A stretch of DNA of 64,000 nucleotides, taken from Blasia pusilla (lineage: Eukaryota; Marchantiophyta; Marchantiopsida; Blasiales). The notes under the pieces were generated by a model. That model made no database searches and had not been told where the DNA came from. It saw only the letters and a list, made by a program, of their open reading frames with translations. Shown here piece after piece: positions 28,158 through 40,800 of the stretch. A program made the translations under genes and the position numbers. The stretch's first letter is position 1; each line of letters opens with the position of its first letter. Location: positions 7,068,001-7,132,000 of the forward strand of contig CM114275.1 in assembly GCA_050084515.1 (NCBI GenBank), written 5' to 3'.

Positions 28158-28841
28158 AGTGTGGGGTACTTATTAGTGCGCAAACACCAGGAAGCTTCTT
28201 GAGGTTCATCTCAACATGTAGGTCATACATATCCTATGAGGCTTTTTCGAGCATTATGCATAGACAGCAGAGAAGAATAAGCTAGTGTTCTCTCTGTGCT
28301 AGCACAATCCTGGTTGGTGTTCACGTTGAGTTCCAACACCATTTTCCTGGCTTTGAAGTCCAGTCTGACTTAGAGGACCATAGCAGCTTAGGCCTTTACT
28401 CATTTATGACTCACACCGCTGATATGTAGTATCTGTTTATGTTAAAGAAGAGATTATGGAGTAACATTGTTGGAATTTTGTGTCATGATAAACTCACACC
28501 GGTGCAATGTAGTATGTGTTAATCTTGAACAAGAGAGTATGGAGAACCTCGTTCAAATTCTTGCTTCACAAAAAAATCAGTGTAGATTAGCTGCTGACAA
28601 CTGAATTCTCCTCTAAATCTTACACCTCGTGAATCTGAAAATTCTGATCTGGTTGTATTCAACAAATGCACTGATGATGCTAACTGTGTTTCCACCTTGA
28701 TATTCACTCCAAGGTGATACCAAGCCAATAGAGCCTAATTGTGAAATTGCTAGGAGAGAATTAAAAAAATGTGTGGAGGCACTTCGGTTCTTCACGCATG
28801 TGCACACGTTTCTGGTTAATACGGGAAGAAGCAACAAGATT

Positions 28842-31800
28842 TCAGGTGAGATCAATTGTGGAATAGTCTGCATCAGTAGATTCCTGCTTTGAAAACAACA
28901 CCGATGCAGGCTGAGATGCGTCAAGACTCGTGGGTGCACCCCATTCAGGAGATTTTGGCCTCACTGGTACATTCCAATCATTAGACTTAGGCCATTTGGA
29001 GTCATCTCTTAGTTGTGACCCTGATGCCTGCCCTGCATGAGACCAAGTATTCAGCTGCTTCCCTCGAGAAGGCCAGGCACTCTCCTCCATCTGTGATTTC
29101 GACGGCATAGCTTTCTCTGGACTTGTAAGCGGTGTCAGGGACCAGATCTCACCCTGCTGCTGTTGTGCCTCTGTGGGTGAGGACTCCATGGCTTCAGACA
29201 CGGCCCAAGTGTCTAGCCTTTGGGAGTTCGAAACCCTGGAAATACCTGCAGTAGGCCAGGCTGGTGGTTGAGACCAGATGTCTGTCATCTGTGCCCCCCC
29301 TGACGCCATGCGTAATGATTTTCTCGATCCTGATGGCGAATTGTCGTTCCGAGCGTAGAAAGCATCTACAATAAGACTCCTTCTGTCCGACGTTCTTGAA
29401 GGCAACGTCTTGAAGGTTGTCATCCCGCTATCGGCTGCGGAAAGGAGAAGAATCTCAGAACAAGCTTGAAATGTGAAACCGGTATTGCTAACCTCGCTTT
29501 TGTAGTCACTGTCTTTTCATGATTTAGATGCCCTTTTGTTTCGTCAGGTCACTTAAGGAGTCAGAACTTCAGCAGGGCACTTACCATCATGGCCAGCATG
29601 AACAGGACTCGCAGGCCCTGAGACTGAGCTCTCCCCACTCGTTGGTGATGCGAAGAACGGCTTTATGTACTTCTTGTCTAGTCTAGCAAACGTAGTACTG
29701 CAAGATCAACTCTTTGCAGTTAGCACAGAGGGCCCGGTGGGTTCGAAAAGCTGGCCTCAAAGAAGACCATGTAGTACACCACCCACCACATTCCTGATGC
29801 AATGATAAGCATGTGCTCCAATTTGAAACTCTTCCAACCCTGGCCTTTATCCGCACATTAAATCTTGCAAACCAAAGGACCTGTGTCCTGGTTCCCGCTA
29901 ATCGCAGGTGGCGGTCTATTTTGGTTCCAGTCTCAACTATATACCGGTGGGTGCAGGGCGGGTTGCCTCCTGTCTTGGTGATTTCTTTGTGTCTTTGTCT
30001 TCGCAATTCTTTGGGAATAGAGGTGCATGGAGAGTGGTGTTCTTATTAATAACGCTGGGTGAATTAAAGAATCTGTACATACGTCTGCCAACGTTCGTAT
30101 TACTGAAATCGGGATTTGACTGGAAGGAAGAAGCTTACTCATTCTTGAGTTTTTTAAGTTTTTTCTGGAGTTTGGCTTTCTGCCTCTCCAATATTCCCAA
30201 TCCCGCCACATCCTCTTCCTCTTCGAGATCTTCTGGCTGTGGCAGAAGAATGTGTTATTCCATCGGTTACTTTCATCGTCAAATAAAATTCTAGGCATTG
30301 AATGCACAAGATCTGATTGCACTAGCGTTCTGTTGCAAATCTCTTGACATGACGAGAGGTTCCTTCATTATACTTACCTACCAGTTTACACTTCTATTTT
30401 GAAGCAAATGAAGAAGAAGAAGTCTTAACACAAAGGTCTTCAGGGTTACAAACGCAGTGCTTACTGTTTCCAATCCACCGTGTGGCGTGGTTGGTATGTT
30501 CGCCTGCACAAAGAGGCGACTTCTCAGAGTATTTCTAGAGTGGATCTAAGCTGCTATCCGTTCTCGTCTACGTTAGAGACCCTTAAATGGAAAATAAACC
30601 AAATCCAAAAAACATAAAATAGAAAAGACGAACAAAGGGAAGAGAAGCCACAAACTTCTCGCTCCTTCTTAGCGAAGAGAGGAGAGGGTTTGTAATACCC
30701 AATTTGAAATTGCACTGATCTGGATTGGAAAGATAGAAACCTCCACCAGATTCAAGTGAACCTCGTGTAATCCCAGCTGCCACGAACGAAAAGATCGTGT
30801 GTAGGTGTAGTTGAGATTCAAGTGAACGAGGAGTACATACTCGAACAATGTCAGCAGTAAGAAGAGGATGGCTAGAACTCCATGATAATTCATCCTTGGG
30901 AAGGGTTTGTTTATTACGTCTGGTGCTTCCTTTTAGGGTTTTGGGTTTTCAGCAACACAAGTCCCTTAGGTGACGGATTCTAACATTGACAGGATGTGGT
31001 ACTTTCTGGGAGAGCTTCCATAGGACATACCATCGACGGATCTGATTCACCATTGCCTGAGGAACCATGACACTCGATTTTGAGGTGATGGAGAATAAAA
31101 GGTGTGGATCCTCCAATCAACAGGACCTGTGTCAGATGCGGAGACCACACCCACTTGGAGAAAATAAGTGTTTCTGAAAGTGAACCTTTCCAAGCGCCAG
31201 TTCTACGATTAAGAAGTCAACGATTTTTTTCAGAAGGTTTGATCTCACCAAACTGTTTCCAATCTAGTTTCAACAAGAGTAAATTTAGGCCTTGCTTCAG
31301 CTAACCATTGTGAAGCTCGAATACTTGTATACTCTACAAACGTTGCTTTAGGTTCGATACACCCGAGATCCGGAGAATTGAGAAAGTGATGATGACACTG
31401 TAGTTCTCCACTACCAGCTCTGCTATAATTTTCAGGAGAAGCATCACTTTTGGAGCCCCAGAGTCCACACACGAAAGCACACGTCTCTAGTACACAGTAG
31501 AAGACACGGGTCTGGTTGTAATCACGAGGGAGGACACAAAGAACTTGCTGGATGCAAGGGAAGGGGTACGTTTTATCTTACTGTGAAGAAGATCGTGAAC
31601 AAAGTGGAGGTAAGCAGCACACGCCCATGATTGTTGGGGAGGTCTGTGACGGACTGAAGAGCCAGTGCAAAAGCCATGGCTCCTCTTAGGCCTGAACAGC
31701 TAGCACGTTCTTTAAAGCTTAGAAGCAGCAAAATTAAGGATAGCATAACAGCATCGTAACAAGTGACCATTCTCTTCCATGTAAGCATAACCGTGGGTAG

Positions 31801-34800
31801 CATCTAGCCAAGACTTGGAATAAATCGCTTGAATTTGTATTTGATGCTTTGATCTAACACGACTCTTCCAAAAACGGTGAAGAACTCACCACTAAACCAC
31901 AGGGCATGCTGCTGATTCACAGGAATATGTGAAGGTTTCTCTCGGAATCGGTTCACAATAATAGTACACGGATACACGTTTAGCGCCCTGCAACCACACA
32001 ACGAAACCTCTATCGTCATCAGATTCCTTCGCAGATGACCTTTAGAAGGATCATTTGAATGTATGATTAGCAGCGACAGTAGGAGGTTGAAAGTAGCAAA
32101 TTTTCTTGATGAAACTTGATAGAGCTCAGTAGCGATGAGCGTGAATGACAGTACACAAGAAAGCTCTTTAATCTTCAGGATAGTATGTACCTCCCAATCA
32201 TAATGCTGATCTGTGCACCCAGGAGAAAATCGGCAAGAACCATAAGGTCAAGGAGACATTTCCCCAAGGTGAAGCTGCAACTTAAGGTCAAGTACTCAAG
32301 CCAATTCCCTGATTTGCAAGACTGGAATGCTTCCATCACAAGTAGGACGAAGCGCAGGATTCTTTCTAGGTTCTTGAATAAGAAAGCTTTTGAACCGAGC
32401 TCTCTATCTATTAAAACGGATTTCTGCTTGCAATAGGGATACCAATCAGCATAACGTGTCATCACCGTGGCTTCTTATTAAGAGTGAGAGGATACAATGG
32501 TGAAGAAGGTGAATCCCAAATTATTCCAGCTTTGCTGCTCCAAAAACATTGCCACGCCCATGTAGATGAAGCTGCCAGGTGACAAGTGGATTTCATTTCT
32601 ATGACTACTGATTGATAGACAGATAATCAGTCACGAAGATGAGGAATCAAGGGGCGGACTAAGTCTGGAAGACATACACAGAGGGTGCCAGTTGGTGGTT
32701 TGGTGGTAGTGTGCATGAAGCCTGCTTCATAATGAGTGCTCTATGAAGCCTGAGCAGGCTTCATGCACACCACCACTAAACCACCAAATATCTGGTCATA
32801 ACATGCCTAAATTGATCTGCCTAGTGTCATCCTTGCCACTCCCGTTTCAGCTCCTCCGGTTCATCGGTGCCTTGTGTTACGTATTTTACCTCACGAGTAC
32901 AAACTTTCTATCAAGTGTGAGTCTAGATCTCAACGATGAATATTGAAATGTGTAGTTTAGCCCTTGGTCTCTCCAGTGTCCCTGGAGAGACCAAGGGCTA
33001 AACTACACATTGAGAGTTAGTGAACTGTCCGCTGGAAACACTTAGCTCGTTCCACTCTTAAAAAACAAGATGTTGTGCTGTTTGTGAGGAATGTGTTCAG
33101 TGTGTGGGGGTCCACTCACGGTTTTCCTTCCTTACAACTCAGAGTCTGCTGAGTGCGACTACACTCACCAAGTGGGTCCTGTCATAGACTGCCTAGAGAG
33201 CATTCTTCTTTCAGTAGTGCTAAGAGAGTTAATTTCCAACACTCTCGTATTTATAGCATGATGCAGTAGATGATGCGAACAAGGACTCGAGGAGAAAGTA
33301 GATGTCTTGTCTTTTTTTGAAACCTACACAAAAGTTTCTGAGAGCTTGGCGAGCATCTGGAAGAAGCTGGTAGTGATATTCTGGGCTGCAGAAGACATCA
33401 ATGGAGCTGTATAGTACTTCATTGTCTGAAACAAAGTAAAAAGAAAGAAATCAGGTGAAGCCAACAGGTACTTGCATCTGTCAAGGAGAAAATGAATTCG
33501 AAACGAAAGAAAAAATGTTAATGAATTTCCATGAAGAGAGTTTCATAAAATCATGAAAACTAACCACTCTCTGTTATTAAAACCAGCTGCGGTCAAGGAG
33601 ACGTGGCAATGAATAGAAGCAATGACAGGATAGCCACATCCGACCCACAGTTGACATAAATGAATCATATTAGACAGGGACCCGAGCTCAGTCATTATGA
33701 TCCAACAATTGGTTTACCATGCTACCTTAGTTGGTATCATGATCAACTACGCCAAAATGAAGAACTATCATCATAACGCCTAAGGAATACTTCCCAGTCA
33801 ACAAAAACGATCCTCAGTCTCCTAGGCACCATTGAAGGGAACCAAAAGATTTGTTTTATATTGCTCTTACACTGATTGATTGTAGCTTGTCAGTGATATA
33901 GAAAGGAATTGAAAACTTTTTAGTACCTACTTCCCCAGAAACAATTGACTTACGATTCCTGCGAACAGAATAGCCACAATTCCTGAAAGCTCTAGAGCAT
34001 CTGCCATCATGTATGAAGCGTAAGGGAACAGAACCACCAGACAAGACTCCAAAACGCCGAGCCTGTCAATCGCCACTATGAATGGAGTCAGAGAATCTGC
34101 AAGATAATTTGGTTACGTCCTCCAGTCAACCATCACAAACATCCTGAACCCAACCGCATGCAATCTGCAATAGAGAGCAGCCTTCTCTGCATAGAGTCCA
34201 AGAATGCCATTCCAGGCATTGTATGGAATATACAGCTGCTTAAGCTCCCACCCTTTGTGCTGATAGACACAGATCACCAATGATAACTAAGGGTGTGAAT
34301 TGTGAAATTTGATTCAATTCAACCGACTGTGATCACTTTCTGTTTGAACTCTTGTCTTGAGATGAGCAAGTTCTCATTGATCGAAGGATGAGGAGTCTAT
34401 AAGGGATGGGGCAGGCAGACCCATGATCATTCAAACCGCCATATTTGAACAAAAGCGCGCTCCCCATTGAGCACATAACACCTGAACGTAGCAGAAACGC
34501 ACTAACTCATCAAACATATGTTTGTTCACACCTTCTTATGTCCGACATTCTACTATGTTGCGTTATGCAAAGTGCATGCATTTCCTTGCACATGAAGACA
34601 CTACATCAAAAGATGTCATAGTATAAACAATATTCACCTAAATCAGTATAAATAAGCTCTCACTATTGACTCTGTCTATACTAATAGATATGGTGCACTA
34701 AGACTGCATATGAAGTAAGAAGTATCCTCACTACGAAATCCTCATTTCAAGAAAGGTGTTAAGAATGGTATGCAAAGCAGATCTCTGTACTTAATGAAGT

Positions 34801-37800
34801 CCATCACTGATCCTGCTGTACTTTCTTAGTATCTCAAGGGGTTTAAGAATCTGAGCCTAACCAATGGAGAAGGATCCAATAAAGTTTGCTATAAAGTATG
34901 AGAAGGCTCCAATGATGCCCCCTCTACTGATCTCGCTACCAACAAACCCCAGAACAGTTCTGCAGTACAATGAGCTTCAGATCAGTATTTTGAGAGCTTT
35001 GTTCATAGAACATCAGGAGAAATTCTGAGAGTGTTTTCTTCAGTTCAAAGTAGAACTCTCGACATATAGTGAGTGATTACAACACACCTACGTATTTACA
35101 CTTAGTAGAGGCCATTCAGGCTGCCAAAGACCGCTTCTTATATGTTGCCTTGATTATCAGCGGAGTCAAGAATACCACAACCTTGTATAGATTCGACAAC
35201 AAATCAAGGATGTATTATAATCCCTCATTGCTATGTCTGCTTTGTCCAGTTATTGTTTCTGGGGTCTTTGCAGTTGTTACTTAATAATGGATACCTTTTC
35301 GTCTTATGATCTAAGCAACTGTATTGGTCTCTTCCACCCTAAGGTCTGAAGGGTCATTAGCTTTCTGGGCAGGTTGATGGTAGTTTAACGGGGTTTATAA
35401 ACAAGAAAATAGTGATGAGAGTTAATCTAGTTCGAAGTTCATACCTGTACATGACAATGGCTACCTGCACACATGTTCCAAAAGAACTGATTATTCTCGG
35501 AGTTCCTCACAAGAGCTTCACACTGCTACAAACAGACAATAAGAAGTTGAATGATCTACACTTCTTAAGAAAAAATGTCACAAAGGTACTCACAGCATCA
35601 TTAAGAACAGATTCTCCAAAGACATACGCATATAAATTTGGATCAACGCCCAGCTCCTGCACTCAACCCATGACTTCATGAGTAAGCATGCTTAAGAAAT
35701 TTGTTCCAAATTTTCGAAGATTACCCTGTAGGAGAACTGAACCCTGCTTGGACTTCTCAATATCACAGACTTGTTTCACAGCAGCAAAAGGCAGGTAAGA
35801 CTTTATGAAATTCGACTGTGCAGTTCTATGCGCTGTTAACTACAATTGCATAAAATTGATGGCAGACTTACTTTACCCTCGTAACTGTGGCTCTCGTACT
35901 CCTGTGATCTCATGATAGCACAACAAAACAAGCAGCTGCTGCACTATCATCCTCAACGTGAGACTGCTTCCAACAGGTCATAAGAAACATCCTAACTTAC
36001 TTGCCTTCGCCTCTTTGCCTCAAGTTCCTCTTGGAAAATAAATTAGTTCGTGCAATCGCTCATACCAATAACTAAGAGTGATAGTTGCTGATTGTCTATT
36101 AAGTAGTCCCCACACGTATCAATAGGGTGTCCTTTGTGACGAAGACACGATATCAAAGATTTTAGAATATGGTCTACAGTGTAACAGATCTTGACCATAC
36201 ATACGACTGTGGTGCTATGAACATTTTGAGACAAACACAATTTGAGAACCTGCAGAAACTTACATTGAAAAGAGCAAGAACAGTGACAGGATCCGTTGCT
36301 GAAATGAGTGCACCAAAGGTCAAGCACACCATAAAAGGCATCGAGTAGGTCAAATGCAGGGACCCAAAAATCCAGCTGGATGATGTTCACCAGCAACACA
36401 AGATTCAATCTCCCATCTGAAATCCCTGTTTTTTAACGTACTTTGGCCCTGACAGACCATAAGGGGTGTAGGTTCATATAAGTCTACAATCTACACCTGA
36501 AAGAGACGTGTGCTCAGAGAGAAGTCTGTTTCAGTATTCTTTGCAGGAGTAATAAGTGGACAGTGAAGTGAGGCAGTTCCAGCTGTGAATTCTCAATACT
36601 CTCTGGTGTAAGACACACCATGAAAACATGCTCCCTTGAGAATGATGAGTGAGATTTATGAGAGCGAGATCCAAAGATAATAGAGGAAATGTGGTAGGAA
36701 CCCCTCTTATCCACTTAATTGAACCATCAGACTTGCAACAGCCTATTCATTCTCATGGTTTTCTGATGTGACTTGCTTGTTTGCATTCATTTGAAAGAGG
36801 AAGATTTGGAAGCCTCTCCAGTCCAAGTAGGTAGTAGACGGCAATGTTGAAATTTGTTAATATCTAGTTTAGTCATGCCCTAAAAGTAGTTAGTCAAATA
36901 CTAACTTAGTTGGATACTAATTTAGTTAGCTAGAGATAACTTAGTGTTCCTCTATCTTTTTAGGGTAACCTTGAATTAGGGCAATTCTCGAGTTAGGGCT
37001 AGCCACCATCTGTTATTTAGGGTATGGATCTGTTCAAGAAGATCCAAGGGCCAGAAGTGCTCACCCTCATGTATATAATGTCTCTCTTCAGAGAGCAGAA
37101 GCCAATTCTACAGCATGCACAGTTTTGGTGAGGACTCCTGAGGCTCTTGGTCCTGCTGCAGAGTGATCAGAGAGTAGGAAGAGGAGATTGAGACTAATTG
37201 CTGTGCTTGCTAGAGCCTCACTGGAAGGCAGGTTGTTTTGTCTAGTATGCTGATGGAGATTGTTTGTGCTCAATGGTGAGCCATGTCTGATCTCTGAGCT
37301 GGTGACATGTGAGGACCTGTAGTGTGAGTGCAAGGTGTGGCTGAGTAGAATCCTTCTTAGTATCTCTTAGATAGTAAGAAGAGTCACATCATGGTAGGGC
37401 TCTGATTTGGCAATAGAGATAGGGACTGATTTGCTGATTGTGTACAAGCTGAAATCATGGATGGTCTAGCTGATGCTAGCTCTGACTTTGTACAAGGAGA
37501 TGCTTCTGCTGGTCAATCATTTTCTCAGGTTATGGGCCCACCCCAAACCTTTCTCCTTAGTGATTTCAGCAGTGTAGAGAAGTTAGATGGTGGGAACTAT
37601 AGAGAATGGTCCAGAACCATGATGGACATTCTAATGCTGAAAGGGTTGTGGGTGTATGTTGAGATGAAACCTCACAATCTAGAAGAGCTTGTGGTAAACT
37701 TCGCTTGGAGACAGCAAAATCAGTTGGCAGCTATCTTACTCAAACAGACCTGAACTCCTCTATGAGGGAGTTGGTGGATGGTATAAGCAATGCTTGGGAG

Positions 37801-40800
37801 ATCTGGTCCAAGCTGAAGAGTTTGAACAAGGAGTCAGCTTTGACTCTAGCTATGCAAAGATGGAAGACATTGAGCTCGACAAGGATGGCTGACACAGATA
37901 GAGTTGCAGCTCACATTGCCAAAATGGAGTCAACTTTTGCACAAGTGAAAGCAGTTGGACAGGAACTGATTCCTATATGGAAGGTAACCCTGTTGCTATC
38001 CTCCTTACCTCCTCGATTTGATACAATGGTTACAATCTTTGAAACCTGGGAGGCAGATTTGCTTACATGGGAATCTCAGACCAACAAGCTCCTGAGATAT
38101 GATCAGAAGCGAGAGGTGATTGTGGAAGAAACAGTCATGCTCAACAGGGATAGGAAGTGGAAAGAGACCAGAACTTGTTACATTTGTGCAGAAAAGGGAC
38201 ATCTTGCTGCAATTGTCCAAAGAAGTTGAAAAGGGAGAGAAAGTTAAAAGGAGTGGATCTGCAGTCAAGAATCAAGAGAAGTTGATGGAGAAGCAAAGTA
38301 CCTCATACAGGGAGAAGGATAAGGCAAAGGTTGCTGGAGTGATGACTACTGAATACACATCTGATGAAAGTTGTTGTTCTTTCATGATGGCCTGTGAGAA
38401 AGATCTCAAGAGGAGCAGTGGATGGTGGGTGGACTCGGTGCAACATCACATGTCTGTTATCAAGAGGAGTTGTTCTCAGACATAAAACCAGCAAGTAATC
38501 ATCACGTGAGAAGTGCTTCTGGATTGTTAAGTCCTGTGGGAGGGGTTGGCTCAGTTTCTATTTTCTTCAGTGCTGATGAAAGCAAATTGATGAAATGGCA
38601 GCTGCATGGAGTGTTATATGTTGCAGATTACATAAAAAATCTGTTGTCAGTTAAGAAATTATTGGAGGCAGGAATTGATGTGCACTTCTGGAACTCAAAC
38701 CAGACTTGCACACTTGAGAGAAACGGGAAAGTCTTGTGCCGAGGAGTGGTACAAGGAAATTTGTTCAAACTGCTGGAATGTGATCCAGAGGAGCAGGTAA
38801 ATCTCACTGAGAATAGGAGCTTGCTGAATCTGTGGCATTGCAGATTGGGGCACCTATCGGAACACAGCATTCGAGCTCTGCAAGGAATGTCATGTGGTGT
38901 GGAGATTGAGAAGTCACAGAAGCTTGAGTTCTGTGAGGCTTGTGTGCAAGGGAAAGCTCACAAGTCACCTGCTCCCAGAAGGTCACTTAACAGGTCTGAA
39001 AGATTATTGGACTTGATTCACTCTGATGTGTGTGGACCAATGCCTGTAAAGTCACTAGGAGGAGCACGCTATTTTGTGTCATTTGTGGACGACAAGAGTA
39101 GAAAGAACTTTGTGTACCTGATAAGCAGCAAGGCTCAAGTTCTAGAGAAATTTGTTATCTTTGTCAACATGACAGAGAGGCAAGTTGAACGAAGAGTGAA
39201 GAGACTTAGGTCTGATGGAGGAAGAGAATATGCAAGTAAAGACTTTCAAGCATATCTCTCAGCCAAGGGATATTAAAAGATGTTACGGCACGTGACAGCC
39301 CCCACCAAAATGGAGTAGCTGAAAGGTTGAATAGAACCTTGCAAGAGAAAGCCTTGAGCATGTTGCAACATGCCAAGCTTGGTCAAGAATTCTGGGAGCA
39401 GCTATCATGACAGCGAATTATCTGAGGAACATCAGTCCCACAGCGGCCTTGAAGAATGTAACTCCAGAAGAGTGCTGGTCTGGTAAGAAACCTGACATTT
39501 CTAGATTGAAAGTGTTTGGTTGTGTTGGCTATGCCCTCACCCCTGATACACAAAGGAGGAAACTAGATGCAAAGGCTGACAAGTACATATTTGTTGGGTA
39601 TGAAGAAGGGCTGAAAGGATACATGTTGTATAATCCTAGAACCTGCAAGGCAATTGAAGCAATGATGTGACTTTTGATGAGAAGAGTTTTTGGAAAGACT
39701 CTGAGCACAAAGAGTCAATGGTCACCAGAGTGATGCCAGTAATCACTTCTGTTGTCACTCCTGTAAACATCCCTGTAGTGTCGAACTCACATCAAGATGC
39801 TGATAAGGAGGAAGTATCAAAGGATACACTTGCAGAATGTAGTGGAGGATTAGATACTTGCACCCAAGGTGTAAGAGAGGAAGATCATGTTGAAAATGAT
39901 CAGCCTATGAAGGTGTACCAAAGGAGAAGTGCAGCCAAGCAAGTTCTAGAGGCACATGAGTCCACAGAGGGAGTGATCAAGGAGATCTGGAAGAATTTCC
40001 AAACCTGTAGAAAGGTTGGGGATAAACGAAGCTCATTCTATTGAAGAAGGAGTTGTAGAGCCCAACTCTTTGAGTGAGGCTATGAGCAGGAATGATTCGA
40101 AACAGTGGAGCAGGCTGTGGCAGAAGAAAAGGTCTCATTAGAGAAAAATGAGACATGGGAGTTTGTAGATTTGCCACCTGGTAGAAAGACCATTGGTTGC
40201 AAATGGGTCTTCAGAATAAAAAGGGGACCAAAGAATGAGATCTTGAAGTACAAGGCACGTCTGGTTGCAAAAGGCTTCAATCAGGAGGCTGGTTTAGACT
40301 ATCAGGAGACCTTTGCTCCTGTTGCAAGGTATGGATCCATTAGAGTTCTCTTGGCATTAGCAGCTCAACATAATTGGGAGGTGGAACAGATGGATGTGAA
40401 GACTGCATTCTTAAATGGAGAACTGAAAGAGGAAATCTACATGGAGGTACCAGATGGTTATACTCATCCAGGCAAGGTGTGTCTCTTGAAGAAAGCCCTT
40501 TATGGCCTAAAGCAAGCACCTAGATGCTGGTATGAGAAGATGGATGCTTACCTGATCAGGAAAGGATTCCAACGTAGCAATGCAGATCAAGGAGTGTACT
40601 CCTTAGACTCCACTATGTACATAGCATTGTATGTTGATGATCTTCTGATGCTAGGAGGGAGCTTAGACACTGTAAAGAGAGTGAAGAAAACCTCTGTCAC
40701 AGGACAAACATAGAAAGTGTATATCTATGATGGGCATTACTCTAAACTCTCATTAAGAGGGAGTGTTGAAATTTGTTAATATCTACTTTAGTCATGCCCT

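Noticed and set aside
36845-37391. A 547-bp Copia LTR ending at CA before TGG
   Set aside because: The direct repeat continues 136 bp further and the target duplication GGCAA is found only after the longer copy.
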